Source: Daldinia sp. FL1419 (taxonomy: Eukaryota; Ascomycota; Sordariomycetes; Xylariales; Hypoxylaceae). From it: a stretch of DNA of 64,000 nucleotides. Shown here in pieces: positions 22,468 through 33,882 of the stretch. Below the pieces are notes generated by a model that saw only the letters and a list, made by a program, of their open reading frames with translations, made no database searches and was not told where the DNA came from. The stretch is taken from the NCBI GenBank assembly GCA_025201765.1, contig MU623357.1:186001-250000 (forward strand), written 5' to 3'. A program made the translations under genes and the position numbers. The number at the start of each line of letters is the position of its first letter. Positions within the stretch are counted from its first letter, which is position 1.

Positions 22468-25400
22468 TCAAGCATTTCTCGCTACTCTCTTATCCGACCC
22501 AAGATAATCAATCGGGTTACGACACAAGGGACATGTGTTTTGGTTGCTGCTCTGGAACCACTTGTACAGACAAGTACGGTGGAAGAGGTTTTTGCAAGTC
22601 TGACAGCGCTTGTCTGGGGTCTTCTTATCGCTGCTGATGATGCTATAGCAGATAGCACATTCAGTCTGTCCTTTCATAGCACCTACTATATTGCGGCGGA
22701 AAGTTGTGAGACCATCGATGATGCTACCACCCTATAATTATAATATTAGATATGCCGTCAACATATTACAATCATTAATGTATATCAAACTTACCGAAAA
22801 AGTGATCACAGCCTGTGTTGTCATGATCCAACTTTGCCACTTCCTCTCGTTGACTGCGACGCGGTTTATCCCCGACACCGAAACATTCTCGAGGGGAAAC
22901 TCTTGAGGGATGCGTATTCCGATGGATGCTTGTAGCTCGTCTACCTCATAACCAGCAGTGACTTCTTTAGCGGCGCGGCTCACTTTCACAGCCAACTCCT
23001 TTTCGTCGTCCGCAGGTGCATCTTGGGTTTCAGCCCACTTCTCAACATCATCCAATGCCTCTAATATGATGATAGGGGAGAAGAATTCCGTCATCCACTT
23101 TTCGACCGCGATCCTTGTTTGCTTTGATCGGCAATCCATATACCACGCCTTGAAGAGACTGGGGATATATTTAAGTACGAGGTAGAATAAATGGACGAGG
23201 AGCCATTGCATGTTCCTCTCCTCGGTTTCTGCTTCGGCGAGCTTTATATCATACTCCTTGATGTGCTCCTCCGTAAAGCCGGCCTTCTCTAAATTGAGTG
23301 GATGGGCTGCCGAATGACCTAGGACATCAAAAGTAAACTCCATTAGTGGTCCGACATAATTATCTGCTTTAAGATTCTCAGCGTAGTCACTGCGTACTTT
23401 AAAAGCCGCGGCTTTAAAGGAGTCGAATACGAGGTACCACGAGAGAAGGTAGGAGCGAATTGGTGGTGGGAAATGAGCGAGAGCTTCGTCAGAGTACTTC
23501 TCCAGCGTCGGGGCGTCAAGAAGAAGAGATAGAAGTTCGTCTGGGAGTCGAGCCTCCTTTTTTTCTAATAAAACGTCTAGCGATAGATCCTCTTGAGCGG
23601 CTGGGAGTGCCTTATGAAGAATAGTAAACCCCGCCGTTTGGATACTCCGTAAGTCACTCGCCACCAGCCCGTACAACTCAGAGAGATCCTTAATGTAGTG
23701 CAGAGGAAGCTTTTCAACCAACCGGCAAATAATTGAGTCCACAATCTCCAAGGGTTGTGTATCTATGTCCCTAGCGAGTTTAAGCAACTCAATTAATGCA
23801 GTCGATCTTTTCTCTTCGGATGCATTCAAAGCATCGATAAGGTCATCATTTGGTTCTTCTAACGATTGCAATGTGATGAATAGACGGAGAGAGGCATGTA
23901 TTTCGGGTAATCGACAATCGAGCGACTCAGTCGTCTGCTTTGTCCAGAGATATATGCAGAAATCTATCGCCTTCTCCCAATATGGACCATAGACATCCTT
24001 GACACATGGAAGAAGGCGCTGGAGGCTGCGGCAGGCTTCTGCTGCAAATCGGTAGTCAAGGTCTTCGGGAGTGTCTAACCACGAAATAATTTGCTTAATT
24101 GCGAAGACAAGTCGGTTCTTCGCAACCGGAAGTTCCTCAGCGTTATATATCTGCGTACAAGCGTTGAGAAGTACGAGAACAATAAGGCTCTTCTCGTGGC
24201 CAGGATTGGCTCCTGCAACATCGCTGACCAGACGGTTGCAGAAGTTACTGACTACCCTGGACGCTGAAAGCGATTCACCGAGACCTCCTAGAATCGCAAC
24301 AGCCGGAAAGACAGTAGAAGCGTTATTCTTGAGGATATCCAAGTCCGCTAACCATTGCTCTCCACTAGAGGGGAAGCCGTGCTTTTCTACCAGTGCTTGG
24401 AGAAGCTCACTCAAGGCGCGCGCACAGTATAAACCCGTGGAAGTTAAGGATTTTGACTCGTCAATCAACGTTCGTATGACACTGTGCACCAACCGCGACT
24501 GTTCCGTATTGGACCCGTCCCTCCAATCAGCCGCATCTTCTGCGATGCTAGCGAGGGCCTTTCGGGCAGACGAGACTAGCTCTTCAGCATCTGATAAGAG
24601 AGCCTCGGAGGAAAGTGTAGACCAAATTTGATTCTCACTTTTGACTGTTATTTGGTCTGCTACTAATTCTGCGGTCAAGCTCAAATATACCACGATCTCC
24701 ACACGCTGTAGAAGCGGCAAAGCATCAAGCCGGAGCCCCGTAGAAAGCATCTTGGTGATATATGTTGCCATGCGTCCAGGAATTGAACAGCCATTTCGGT
24801 CTCTCTTTACGGGTGTATCCGACGTAGTATTTGTAGACGTTGGGAGGAAATAGGCACCACCAACAGCACTCGTGAAAGCGAGAGAGGGGTTGGGCGTCTC
24901 CCGTAGAAAGAGGGCCAACTCTTCTTTCCATAGGTTTGTGTTCGGTATCAAATTTTCCAGTTGTTCGTCACTCTCCGCATCAGCAGCTGAACTCTGAATA
25001 ACTTGCTGTACTATAGTGTCAACGCTAAGAATTGTTAGCAAAACTGTAGAATGGCATTGTGCTAGAGTAGAACATACGCAAGCGAGCTTGAATCAGCGGT
25101 AGAAATACTTCGTTGTATAAGGCTTGCTATCCGCGAAGTACCGCTTGAAGAGTTTTCCATTAGGCCCCTTAGCACGGCGACATCAGATGTAGTATCGAAC
25201 CGTTCGGAAACACTTAATAAGTTGGTCATTAAGTTCATATGAGTGACCTCATCTTGAAATAGAATATTTGGCTTCTTCTCCGCTATAAGACGTAAGCCCC
25301 TGATTACGCCAGGACTCGGCTGGCCTGAAGGGTTAGTGATGCGACTTCCAAGCTCCTTCGTAAGCCGACTCGCAGCAACGTCTGTTAACGTATTATATGT

Positions 25401-27556
25401 TAGTGCCGAGTCGAACAGGTCCCAGCCTGAATCCATAGTACCGACAGCACACATCAAACACCATTTTATTACATTAGATTGCAAATTTGGGGTCTGCTGG
25501 GCAAGAGCACTAGCTTCCTTGGTGGAAATGAGCGTAGTGAGGGCCGGTAAAGTACCGGGGTTTTCAGCGTACTCCAGAAGGGCCGTGATGTTTGTCTTCC
25601 AAACTGCCTCATATTCATTTTTCCGCTCAGAAATACCGCCTAATAAATTGATGCTTGATAGGATGTATTGCGCAGCAGGCGACTGGATGAAATCTATTCC
25701 GTCACTTTGTAGAGCGTTTGCGAGATGATCAAGCACGTTCTTCGTGGCAGCAGAGGATTGCCTAAAAAGAAATGGGGACTGTTTAAAAGCTGATTCCACG
25801 GTAGCTGCTGCTCCGAAAGGCTTCCATTTCCTCGTTTCTAACAATTCGAAGGCGTCTTGAAGCAATTCTAGCGAATACCTGGCGGGAATATCCGGGATGG
25901 GACGGTCAGTCCCTAGCGTCTTCTCATGCGCGCCTGAAATTAAACCTGCAATAGTGAACCATCTATGACCCTCATCTGCTACTGACTTCTGTGATTTCTC
26001 GTATTCCTTGGATGCCTCAGGTAGCGAGTTGCGGATGCGAGCTTTGAAGTTCTCTTTCCATCGACCCCATTCTAAGTCCGTGGCCGTGATGACATCTTCA
26101 AACGGCGAAGTTGCCGTCGATGTGTAGGCTTTGATTAAAATTTGCACTTGACTTCCCGAAGTCCACGCTGATGTTTCGGGGGTTGGATAAAGATAGTGCG
26201 CGAGTAGAGGAAATATATTCTCTTGCGCTATCCTGACCTTATCCTCGCTAGATTCCATCACTTTGATAAAACGTCTAGCGATGTTGAGATAGGTTGACCA
26301 GCCATCAACGGCACCGCTGCGAGGTTCCTCCCTCCTAGTAAGACCTAATTTCATTGATTGTAAGAAGTTTAAGGCGCCGTCTAGATCGTTTGGAAGTATC
26401 TCAGCGGGTATGGCTTCTATCAAGCGATTGAGTGAAACCCAGAATTTAGATCCGGCACTCTGCGAACCCTTTTCCAAAAAGGTTTTTAGTTTCGATGCTA
26501 GTGATTTCTTTCCCCGGTATTCAGACGTCCAGACGGTTGGGTGCCTTGCGGTCAATTCGGTCAATGCCTCAACGTAATTAGCCGCAGAGCCAACTTGACT
26601 ACAAGTTAAGCCCTCGGCAACAAAATCCTTGCTAAGTCGGCCAAGATCTGCCTCGATTCTGCCTGGTCTTTTTTCAAGGCATACAACCAAAAGTTGGCAG
26701 GATAACTGCCTTACGACAGCATCATTAATAGAGACACTCTTCCAGACCTTATCCTGCTCGAAGAATCGATCGTAATCATCTTGATGCTTCTCGAGGTCCT
26801 TAAGGTCAAGCTTTTGTAGGAGACCTAAGACTAGTGCAAGACTACTCCCTAAGACACGATTGGATTTGGCCTCGGCATCATCGGCGCTGGTAGATCGTTC
26901 GTCGCTAAGGGTCTCTGCAGTTTCTCTTATAGCCCCAGATACATAGTCTAGGATTTGTGACTGACACCGCTTCCAAAACTGAACTACTTTTTCTGGGGTT
27001 GTAAGGAAAGAAGATAGCCCTTCTGCAGCTGCACGGGCTACGACTTTGTCCCTATCGAATGTGCCAGCAAGCCAAGAGCCTACAATCTTAGGCACATGTT
27101 TCTCTGTACGCTTGCGCCCGGATTTCATTAACTCATATTGTAATATGTGAGAGAGTTCGCGGACGCGACGGGAATTTTCTATCGAAACGCGAGGGTATAG
27201 CTGGACCTATTATACACATTACTAACTAAGACGATATATTCATCTACGCGATTTACACGCACCCAAGCTTCCAGAATAGATTCTTCTATACCTCCATTTC
27301 GGTCATATGGATGAGCTTGAACATAAGCCACTAGTTCTTCTAGAGCCTTTGCTTTAGTCGTAGCATCCTTCTTTTGCAGATTCTTGAGAGATACGACAAC
27401 ATTGGAGTCGGATATGGAGGAGAGATCGGGTGGTTCGGCTAGGTATGATAAATCGGCACCTCTAGAAGTAGTTGAGAAAGCGCTGAATGTATTGGCTCCA
27501 AAGCTTGAAACTGCATTGCCAGCAGCGGCACGCGATTTGGCTGGTTTGCGACTCAT
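22468..27556 (-). CDS. LTN1: Listerin E3 ubiquitin ligase Ltn1/Rkr1, 4 exons
   Basis: Core enzyme of ribosome-associated quality control; it ubiquitinates nascent chains stalled on 60S subunits. Exons in gene order: 27556-27263, 27206-25078, 25024-22795 and 22731-22468; phases match and the total is 1,638 aa, in the usual range. Seen: conserved N-terminus (SFGANTFSAFS, DLSSISDSNVVVSLKNLQKKD, KALEELV), then EAW joined to VQLYPRVSIENSRRVREL across intron 1 (donor GTGCGT). GSWLAGTFDRDKVVARAA follows, then long HEAT-like helical repeats. The C-terminus has a RING-variant finger with C-x2-C...C-x2-C...H-x2-C...C-x2-C spacing (ECAIC, RCQTC, FHRTC, CPLC). Intron 25025-25077 has a perfect CTAAC branch site. 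The small last exon carries the entire catalytic RING. Confidence 0.94.
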
Positions 27557-28797
27557 GGCAATGGGAACAATCGTTTAGTATTGGTCCCTAAGGCCGCGTA
27601 GCCGTTAATAGTTATGTCGCCCGTTATTAACCTACCGAAGAATAAGTTAAAGACTGATATAGAGACTTGTTCGTGTTATAAAACTGAGGGCAATGGAAAG
27701 TTAGTCTAGGAGTCACCATATAAAGAATGTGCTATTGTCGATAGAAGCTTCAAAATTGCCATTATTATCATTGGATTGAGGTAGCTTGGGATAATTTGAC
27801 CCCACGGTGGGGTTTACCTTTTTTTTTTCTTTTGTTTGTGACGTCGCATATTCATTATGTAATCAAATGCGTTCCTACTGATGTGCATACCTTGTAGGTA
27901 CTCACTGGCCGACTGACTCAAGGTAGCACGTGCTCCTTCTAACATACAAATTTAGCCGAATTTTCCGTATTCTACCATAAGTATTTAGTAGGAGGTACCT
28001 AATATGTACTTGTAGTTATTAGGACTAACTATGCGTTAAGATTGAGACATAATAGAATTAAATTGCATGTTGTCCTTAAATTGAAATCTTGCAAGCATCT
28101 ATGGATCCGTATACACACACACACACACCACGTAAAGGTTTCCTTCAAATGTTAATTAGTAGGTACATACCCACGTAATATGGAGGTCTGCATGCACGAA
28201 ATATCTGGGTAACGTATAATATTTTAGATAGGTATATTTTAGGTACCTTACTATAGGTGAGTAGGTACGTAGGTATTGTACTTACTTGGGTATGGCCAGG
28301 GGGGAAATGGGTTTACCCCAAGGGTATCCCCACTATCCTAATCCGGGCAATTCATGCTGTTTATGATGGTTTTACGATTTTAGCGTACTTCTCCGCACTC
28401 CTACAAACCGATCCTCCCGTTTCAACCCGCACCCGGGTTCCCCGCTTCCGTAACTCTCCGCCTAGATGCCAACTCCTCACATTCCCTTTCAACTCCTATG
28501 AGCCTCGGCGGGGAAACAGGTAACCTAGATCATTCCGACTACACTCATCTTTCCTAGCCAGCAAGTTGATAGGTTTACTTTTGATTCCGTATTCGATCTG
28601 TTGGCCTTGTGTGAGTGATACTTTTCCCCGTTGACGATCGCCGTCATCGTATCAATTGTTTTATCAGTCGACCAGATGGTGGCGACGTCTTCTGCACCTC
28701 CGACATTGTAACTATCGCATGCTCCTCATCGCTGCTGACGCCTGTGCTCCTGTAGCGGACGGTATATGATGCTCTTGTTGCTTACAACGTAATCAAT
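27557..28797. other. Divergent intergenic region (LTN1 / repeat protein gene)
   Basis: Probably the shared promoter region. It holds (AC)8 at 28113-28128, a T-rich tract near 27820-27838 and several TAGGTA motifs (27890-28280). No gene recognised. Confidence 0.5.
28113..28128 (+). repeat. (AC)8 microsatellite
   Basis: Eight AC dinucleotides in tandem in the intergenic region upstream of the gene at 28798. Confidence 0.9.
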
Positions 28798-31614
28798 ATG
28801 TTTACCAACACCGTTTGTCAAGCGCCGTCCAAAGCAAGGCCTCTTCAGGTCAGAGCTATGGTCTCTAGCGTTCTGCGGCCGACAAGCAACTCGTTATTAA
28901 GGGCTGGCATGAACCAGCAGATACGTGGCTTTCGCTTTGGTCTGTGGTCTTCCTACCTCGACCCCGAATTCCAGAGAGAAATTCGACATCGACAACGTGT
29001 GCTTAAACACAAATATACTGAGGCACTCCATAGAAAGCTATCGTGGGACCAGCGTTCCATCGATGGGCACCCGAGAGTTGTTTTAAAGCATATGCTTCGT
29101 AGGTATTGGAGCCCTACCCAGCCAAGATGCGGCTCACGGTTTGTCAACTATGACGAAATAAACGACCGACGACAACAGAGTCGAGTAACCCCAGATACTG
29201 GAAACGTCCGAATAAAATCATCATGGGGCCCTAATTCATATGCCTCTTGGATGAGTAATTATGGCGATTATGTGCGATATTCCTCTACCCGTTCGTGGAA
29301 GTCGCGGTTGGATGACGCGATGGATCATTGGAGTGGGAAAACCTCAAAAGACACTGCCCGGGCAGAGTCTAATGTGTATCCATCGGAGTCGGCGGGTGCT
29401 AAGGAACAAGTACATGCTTCTAGTACATCACCCAATGAAGGCTACACTATTGATCCCATCACGAACCGTAAAGTCCTACAGAGATCCGACGGGCAGAATG
29501 TCGATACGGTATCACCCTCGGCCAATTCCTTTAAATCATACCGGGCTCAGTTCTCTGCATTTGCGCCTCCTAAAGATGGAGAAAATCTGGGTCCTACCTA
29601 CTCTGATGGCCCACCACCTCCAACAGAGCTTAAAGAATATGACCAAATCAAGATCGATGAGTTGCCGACACATAGTGCCGGTGATGGTTATAATGAAATA
29701 CAGGCGTCGGGTGACCATGCCGCGTCTCCCCGCTACCCTGTGATGCAAAGCGAAGAGTACGCCCTAAACCATCTCCCACCCGAGGAGCCAGACGAACAGT
29801 ATGATGACTTTCATAGATACCAAGCATATCAGCGCGACGAACTCGACGAACGGACCCCAGAACCTACCAAGAACTACGAAGATCTCGATAAATATAAGAC
29901 GTATGGGGCTAAAGAGGCCGAAATTGCTAGCGCAGAGACACACCAGGACTACAAAGACCTACATGAGTACAAACCGTATATTCATAACGAAAACTCGGGG
30001 ACCGAAAAACGGACAGAGCGTTATGATGACCCGGGCCATTATGGGCTGTATAAATATCAAGAAGGTGCGGCAAGAGACAATCCATCCACTGAATATGATG
30101 ACCTCCATGAATACAAGCACTATAAGGATGACACTATCAAACCAGTGGATGATTCGGGACCCAAGTATGAAGACCTGAATAAGTATGACCCAAAAACCTT
30201 TCAAGACTCTGCAGTAGAGGAGCAACCTTTCCAACAATATGGAGACCTCGAGCAATACAGAATATTCAGGTCTCAAGAGCTCGACAATGCGGTTGCCCCA
30301 GAACGAGATGCCGTTGCGGAATCTCTCGAGGAGTTCGATGCAAAAGCACAAGAACCAGTCTTGGATAAGAACCCAACATCGAGTATCCTAGACGGTCTTC
30401 AAAAGCTTAGCCTCGGCGACGCATCGCAGATTCCGCCCACACGAGGGGATTATCAACCATCGGCCACCGAAACAGAACCTCGATCAAACCAACCGGGACT
30501 CACTGGTAATTATCTCCGTGATTTCCCGGAAGAGTTTTCAGGATCGTGGGGTGGACCGGACGGAAAGACAGCGTATATTCAGGAGGCAGAGAGACAATAT
30601 TCAGATCAGCTTTCCAAGTCCGCAAACTCCGATAAATTGGAGACGAGCTTGGATAGGCAGCAGACTGAACCGAAGCTGGAAGCGGGTCCCAACCAGCCAG
30701 AGGTAAGGTCTACGAGACGCATGTTTGATCATTATTCTAGAGCGCAGGCCGAAGTTGACCCGTACTCTAAAGAACCACAGGGATTGGAAACGTCGTATAC
30801 CAGGGAATGCGACGGGGAACAAACACCATTAACTTTCGCCAAAACGTATGGTGGCGACTTGAGGGAAGCAATGTTGGAATCCTCATCAACGGAAAATGTT
30901 AGTCAAAAAATTCTTGACCTTAAGCCGCTGTATTTCAGAGACCCCGAGGTCGACGGACGGCCATTTTCATCATCCGAATTTGATATCAAGCCCGAACCGA
31001 ACCGAACTACCGAGCCGACGGTATATAAAATCCTAGCCTACGACCCAACCATGCAAAAGATCAACATTGCCGAAACTACCTCAGTTGTACCTGACCAAGC
31101 ATCTCCATTGTCTCCAGCAGAGGTGCTACTCCGGCTTTCAAACCCAACTAAATTCTTCCCACATTTTGCACCATTACAGGCCGAGGGCTTCGAGATCGTA
31201 TCTGGCAGTGGTGACGTGCTAGTCTTTCGTCAAGTTCGACCTCTCAAGACAACAAGCCAAGGGGGTACGCCACTAGTGAACCCTATAGATATGATGGGGA
31301 AGCCAGCAGTTTTACCAAATGCAGCAGCATTCGTTTCACCTACAGGATTTGTTAACTACGATGTACCACAGGCCGAAGAAGAGACCCAAGCGCCTGTTTT
31401 TCGCTCCAATATCGACGTTAGAAGGGAAGAACCCGTTTTTAGCGGACCCAAGTCAACGACTCGCGAGGAGGCACGGGCTCATTCGAAGAACAGCGTTGGC
31501 AAAAGAGTCTTAGTTGGCGGCGCCTGGGTAGCCGGGATCTCGTATGCTCTTGGTGTCGTTAGTGAATACTTCATCACAGGTGGTACTGATGGCCGGGGGC
31601 CGACTGGCTTCTAA
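28798..31614 (+). CDS. Probable mitochondrial protein with seven 24-25 aa tandem repeats
   Basis: Single exon, 938 aa, no named family recognised. Seen: an Arg/Ser/Thr-rich N-terminus lacking acidic residues (1-50, ending MNQQIRGFRFGLW), which fits a mitochondrial presequence. A conserved-looking basic block follows (SYLDPEFQREIRHRQRVLKHKY...RYWSP). Residues about 335-500 hold seven degenerate repeats with a Y-x-D-L/F-x-x-Y-x-x-Y core. A long hydrophilic region comes next, then a folded-looking C-terminal segment (TVYKILAYDPTMQKINIAE, SPAEVLLRLSNPTKFFPHF, GFEIVSGSGDVLVFRQV). A single membrane helix lies near the end (VLVGGAWVAGISYALGVV, about 903-920). This layout resembles a mitochondrial inner-membrane protein with a large soluble domain; the localisation is inference. 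Similar ascomycete proteins are usually annotated only as hypothetical. Confidence 0.82.
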   Translation: MFTNTVCQAPSKARPLQVRAMVSSVLRPTSNSLLRAGMNQQIRGFRFGLWSSYLDPEFQREIRHRQRVLKHKYTEALHRKLSWDQRSIDGHPRVVLKHMLRRYWSPTQPRCGSRFVNYDEINDRRQQSRVTPDTGNVRIKSSWGPNSYASWMSNYGDYVRYSSTRSWKSRLDDAMDHWSGKTSKDTARAESNVYPSESAGAKEQVHASSTSPNEGYTIDPITNRKVLQRSDGQNVDTVSPSANSFKSYRAQFSAFAPPKDGENLGPTYSDGPPPPTELKEYDQIKIDELPTHSAGDGYNEIQASGDHAASPRYPVMQSEEYALNHLPPEEPDEQYDDFHRYQAYQRDELDERTPEPTKNYEDLDKYKTYGAKEAEIASAETHQDYKDLHEYKPYIHNENSGTEKRTERYDDPGHYGLYKYQEGAARDNPSTEYDDLHEYKHYKDDTIKPVDDSGPKYEDLNKYDPKTFQDSAVEEQPFQQYGDLEQYRIFRSQELDNAVAPERDAVAESLEEFDAKAQEPVLDKNPTSSILDGLQKLSLGDASQIPPTRGDYQPSATETEPRSNQPGLTGNYLRDFPEEFSGSWGGPDGKTAYIQEAERQYSDQLSKSANSDKLETSLDRQQTEPKLEAGPNQPEVRSTRRMFDHYSRAQAEVDPYSKEPQGLETSYTRECDGEQTPLTFAKTYGGDLREAMLESSSTENVSQKILDLKPLYFRDPEVDGRPFSSSEFDIKPEPNRTTEPTVYKILAYDPTMQKINIAETTSVVPDQASPLSPAEVLLRLSNPTKFFPHFAPLQAEGFEIVSGSGDVLVFRQVRPLKTTSQGGTPLVNPIDMMGKPAVLPNAAAFVSPTGFVNYDVPQAEEETQAPVFRSNIDVRREEPVFSGPKSTTREEARAHSKNSVGKRVLVGGAWVAGISYALGVVSEYFITGGTDGRGPTGF
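29800..30300 (+). repeat. Seven tandem 72-75 bp coding repeats
   Basis: Repeat starts (Tyr codon) fall at 29800, 29875, 29950, 30022, 30094, 30166 and 30238. Spacing is therefore 75, 75, 72, 72, 72 and 72 bp, always in frame. Cores read YDDFHRYQAY, YEDLDKYKTY, YKDLHEYKPY, YDDPGHYGLY, YDDLHEYKHY, YEDLNKYDPK and YGDLEQYRIF. Confidence 0.9.
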
Positions 31615-32320
31615 TCAATTATGCTCTTTTAGGGGGATGGTCACACGACGTCAATGAGTATGGGGGGGAAGGTGTTGTATAGCATTATCGCGGTGGGTAT
31701 GGGTGGCTGGTTTTTGGAACTGGGTTTAGGTTTGGGGGTGCTTTGAGGCATCAATAGGTATTACAGTAACCGTTTGCTAAATTCCTGCTTCGCTGTATAG
31801 TAGTTCTGGTCGGCGCATGACTACCCCTTCTCTGTTATGTATGCTTTAGCTAGCGATCCCTAAGCCGGGTCAGGCGTTACCTCTTCAATCAATGAGCATT
31901 CTGAATACTAGGTACCTACATGCATCACCTATGTGTTATACATAAGTAGTTAAGGTAATTGATGGGAATAATTATAGATGTATATTTTATGCATATTTTA
32001 TATACATTTTAGTTGCCAAATTCTTTTCCTCGAGCATGCCAGCCTTCTGTGCTTGCTACCTTACGTGTGTTATTGGCCTTTTTGTTATCTGAGACTCCTA
32101 CACAACGCAATCCCTAAACTAACCGACTTGAATGACATTTCCCTTATCCATGAGAACCCCAATCCAGCTGCCTAAATCCCTAGTCTTGCTAATCAAAAGT
32201 AGTATTCGTACAATCTCTCATTATTCTCTTATAGGGTTCCATCGCCCCTGAATGATCTATCTAAGGTAGACCGAAAACTTGGAAGTATTGTCGCCACGTC
32301 GAGGTAGGTAGACGGGGAAT
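31615..32320. other. Convergent 3' intergenic region
   Basis: G-rich 3' flank of the repeat-protein gene, then AT-rich DNA with TAGGTACCTA near 31909. No further gene seen. Confidence 0.5.
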
Positions 32321-32684
32321 TTACTTGCGCTCGCTGAACCCAGGCCCCGCCTCGACGTCCTGCACGCCGCTCATCTGCAGTGCATGCTTCCGGTCTTCCC
32401 TGTGGTACTAGAATCGAAAACATGCCGAGTTAGCCAACTCCGTGCCGAATTAAATGCGCCCTATATTATTTCTCATCTACTATCTAGGCATTCAGGGGGT
32501 GGGATAGAATTAGCTTCATGGAGCTACTTACACCCTGCTTGCGTCCCAAAGACGGCTTCCAGCTGTCGGTTCTGCTCCTCGCGCGTGCTGCCTCTTTTTC
32601 GTGCTGCGGGCTAGTGGGACCTGGTATTATCGTAGGCAGGTTGGCGGTGGCGACTCGAATGTTATTTGGTTGAGTGCCCGGCAT
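32321..32684 (-). CDS. Small conserved-looking hypothetical protein, 79 aa, 2 exons
   Basis: Exon 1 is 32684-32532 and exon 2 is 32407-32321. The intron (32408-32531) has a perfect GTAAGT donor, a CTAAC branch site and a TAG acceptor, phase 0. The joined protein begins MPGTQPNNIRVATANLPTII, continues PGPTSPQHEKEAARARS and ends VEAGPGFSERK. It is soluble, charged and probably disordered, without a signal peptide or membrane helix. I do not recognise a characterised family, but the ordered splice signals and the motif-like ends (GTQPxNIRVATANLP and MSGVQDVEAGPGF) look like a real conserved gene. Function unknown. Confidence 0.65.
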
Positions 32685-33882
32685 CTTGTATTAATGTATG
32701 GAATAAAGAATTGAAAATATGATTTGGGTGTTTGTGACCATGTAACTATCACTTCAATAGTTCAAGTTCGATAGGAGGAGCTAGTGCTTTGCAAATTGTG
32801 TTATAGAGATATAGTAAGGAGCGTGCAATGTCGTGGAACTTGGGATGTCTTTATATACCTACCTGGGTAATAAAAGCAATAGATTACAACATGTAGCCTG
32901 GAATGTTCGCTCTACATGATGAGCAGTCTAGATCGCGATGAAGCATACGACTATGTAGCGTCGATCACCAGTTTTCTTGTCTAACCGGTTAGTACAAAGG
33001 CAGGTAGGCCTGGTCGGACAGCCTCAGCGAAGCATTCATTAGAGCAGCACCAGCTGCATTGATACGATTAACGTGATTAACGTGATTAAGCTAGTTAGAT
33101 CCGATGGAGTCTGAAAACTTGGGTGGGCCTGGTGGGGTCCGATGGGTAGCATGGAATCACAAAAGTGGAAATGAGTAGACAAGCTTAAGCAAGGATTGCG
33201 GGGTAGCTTCAGCTGATAAGACCTTATCTTTGTGGCAAGCATACCTACATAGAATATCAAATCAAACTTAAACAGCCTCACCAATTCTCTTTGCCCCGCT
33301 AAACTTATCGTCATAATATCTCTTCAACTTTACATCACTAATAACATTGCTAAACGTCCAATGACTAGTACCGGAAGCGCCACTCGCTTAGTTACTCTGC
33401 TACCATACGTAGTCGAGATACTTACGAGTAGGCCGGAACTAGTCCAAATGAAATCAAAATAACCATTTTGTAATGCCTCTTTATGTACACAGGCAATGAG
33501 CGTCTGCAGCATATGCAACCTCAAAAACCTCCTTCCCCGACCGTATATCTTTAACCAGCGAGGTGCCGTCGGTGACTCGTTACGTCATCCTAATCGCATC
33601 TTCCTCGTATACCACTATGAAACGGTGTAGCAGGATATCATCGAAACGTCCTAAACTCCGATCGAAAATCATTAAAAATGAGCCATCCAACGCCTCCAGC
33701 TATGCACGGGGGAGTGGCAACAATGCTGATGCAACTGCCAACGCCAATAACAAACAGTGAAAGAAAAGATAATATGAATTTCCATATTTATCCACGAAAA
33801 AAAGGGCTATTCTAGCGATAGGTAGTCCTAAATAAGCCCAAAATAACCGAGCGCAGACCGAGACAGCCTGTTGCCCAGGCAT
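32685..33882. other. Intergenic region, no gene recognised
   Basis: Contains a short direct repeat, gattaacgt, around 33065-33085. Several short open stretches have no family resemblance. It spans the 5' flank of the small gene and the 3' flank of the FHA gene. Confidence 0.45.

Noticed and set aside
22423..22737. Plus-strand open frame over the last LTN1 exon
   Set aside because: It is antisense to the conserved RING finger of Ltn1; the opposite strand explains it.
27179..27263. LTN1 read through to the stop after TLAFR without intron 1
   Set aside because: Splicing 27263 to 27206 restores the conserved EAWVQLYPRVSIENSRRVREL block; the readthrough ends abruptly.
29261..30351. Overlapping frames within the repeat-protein gene
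   Set aside because: They merely mirror the tandem repeats in other frames.
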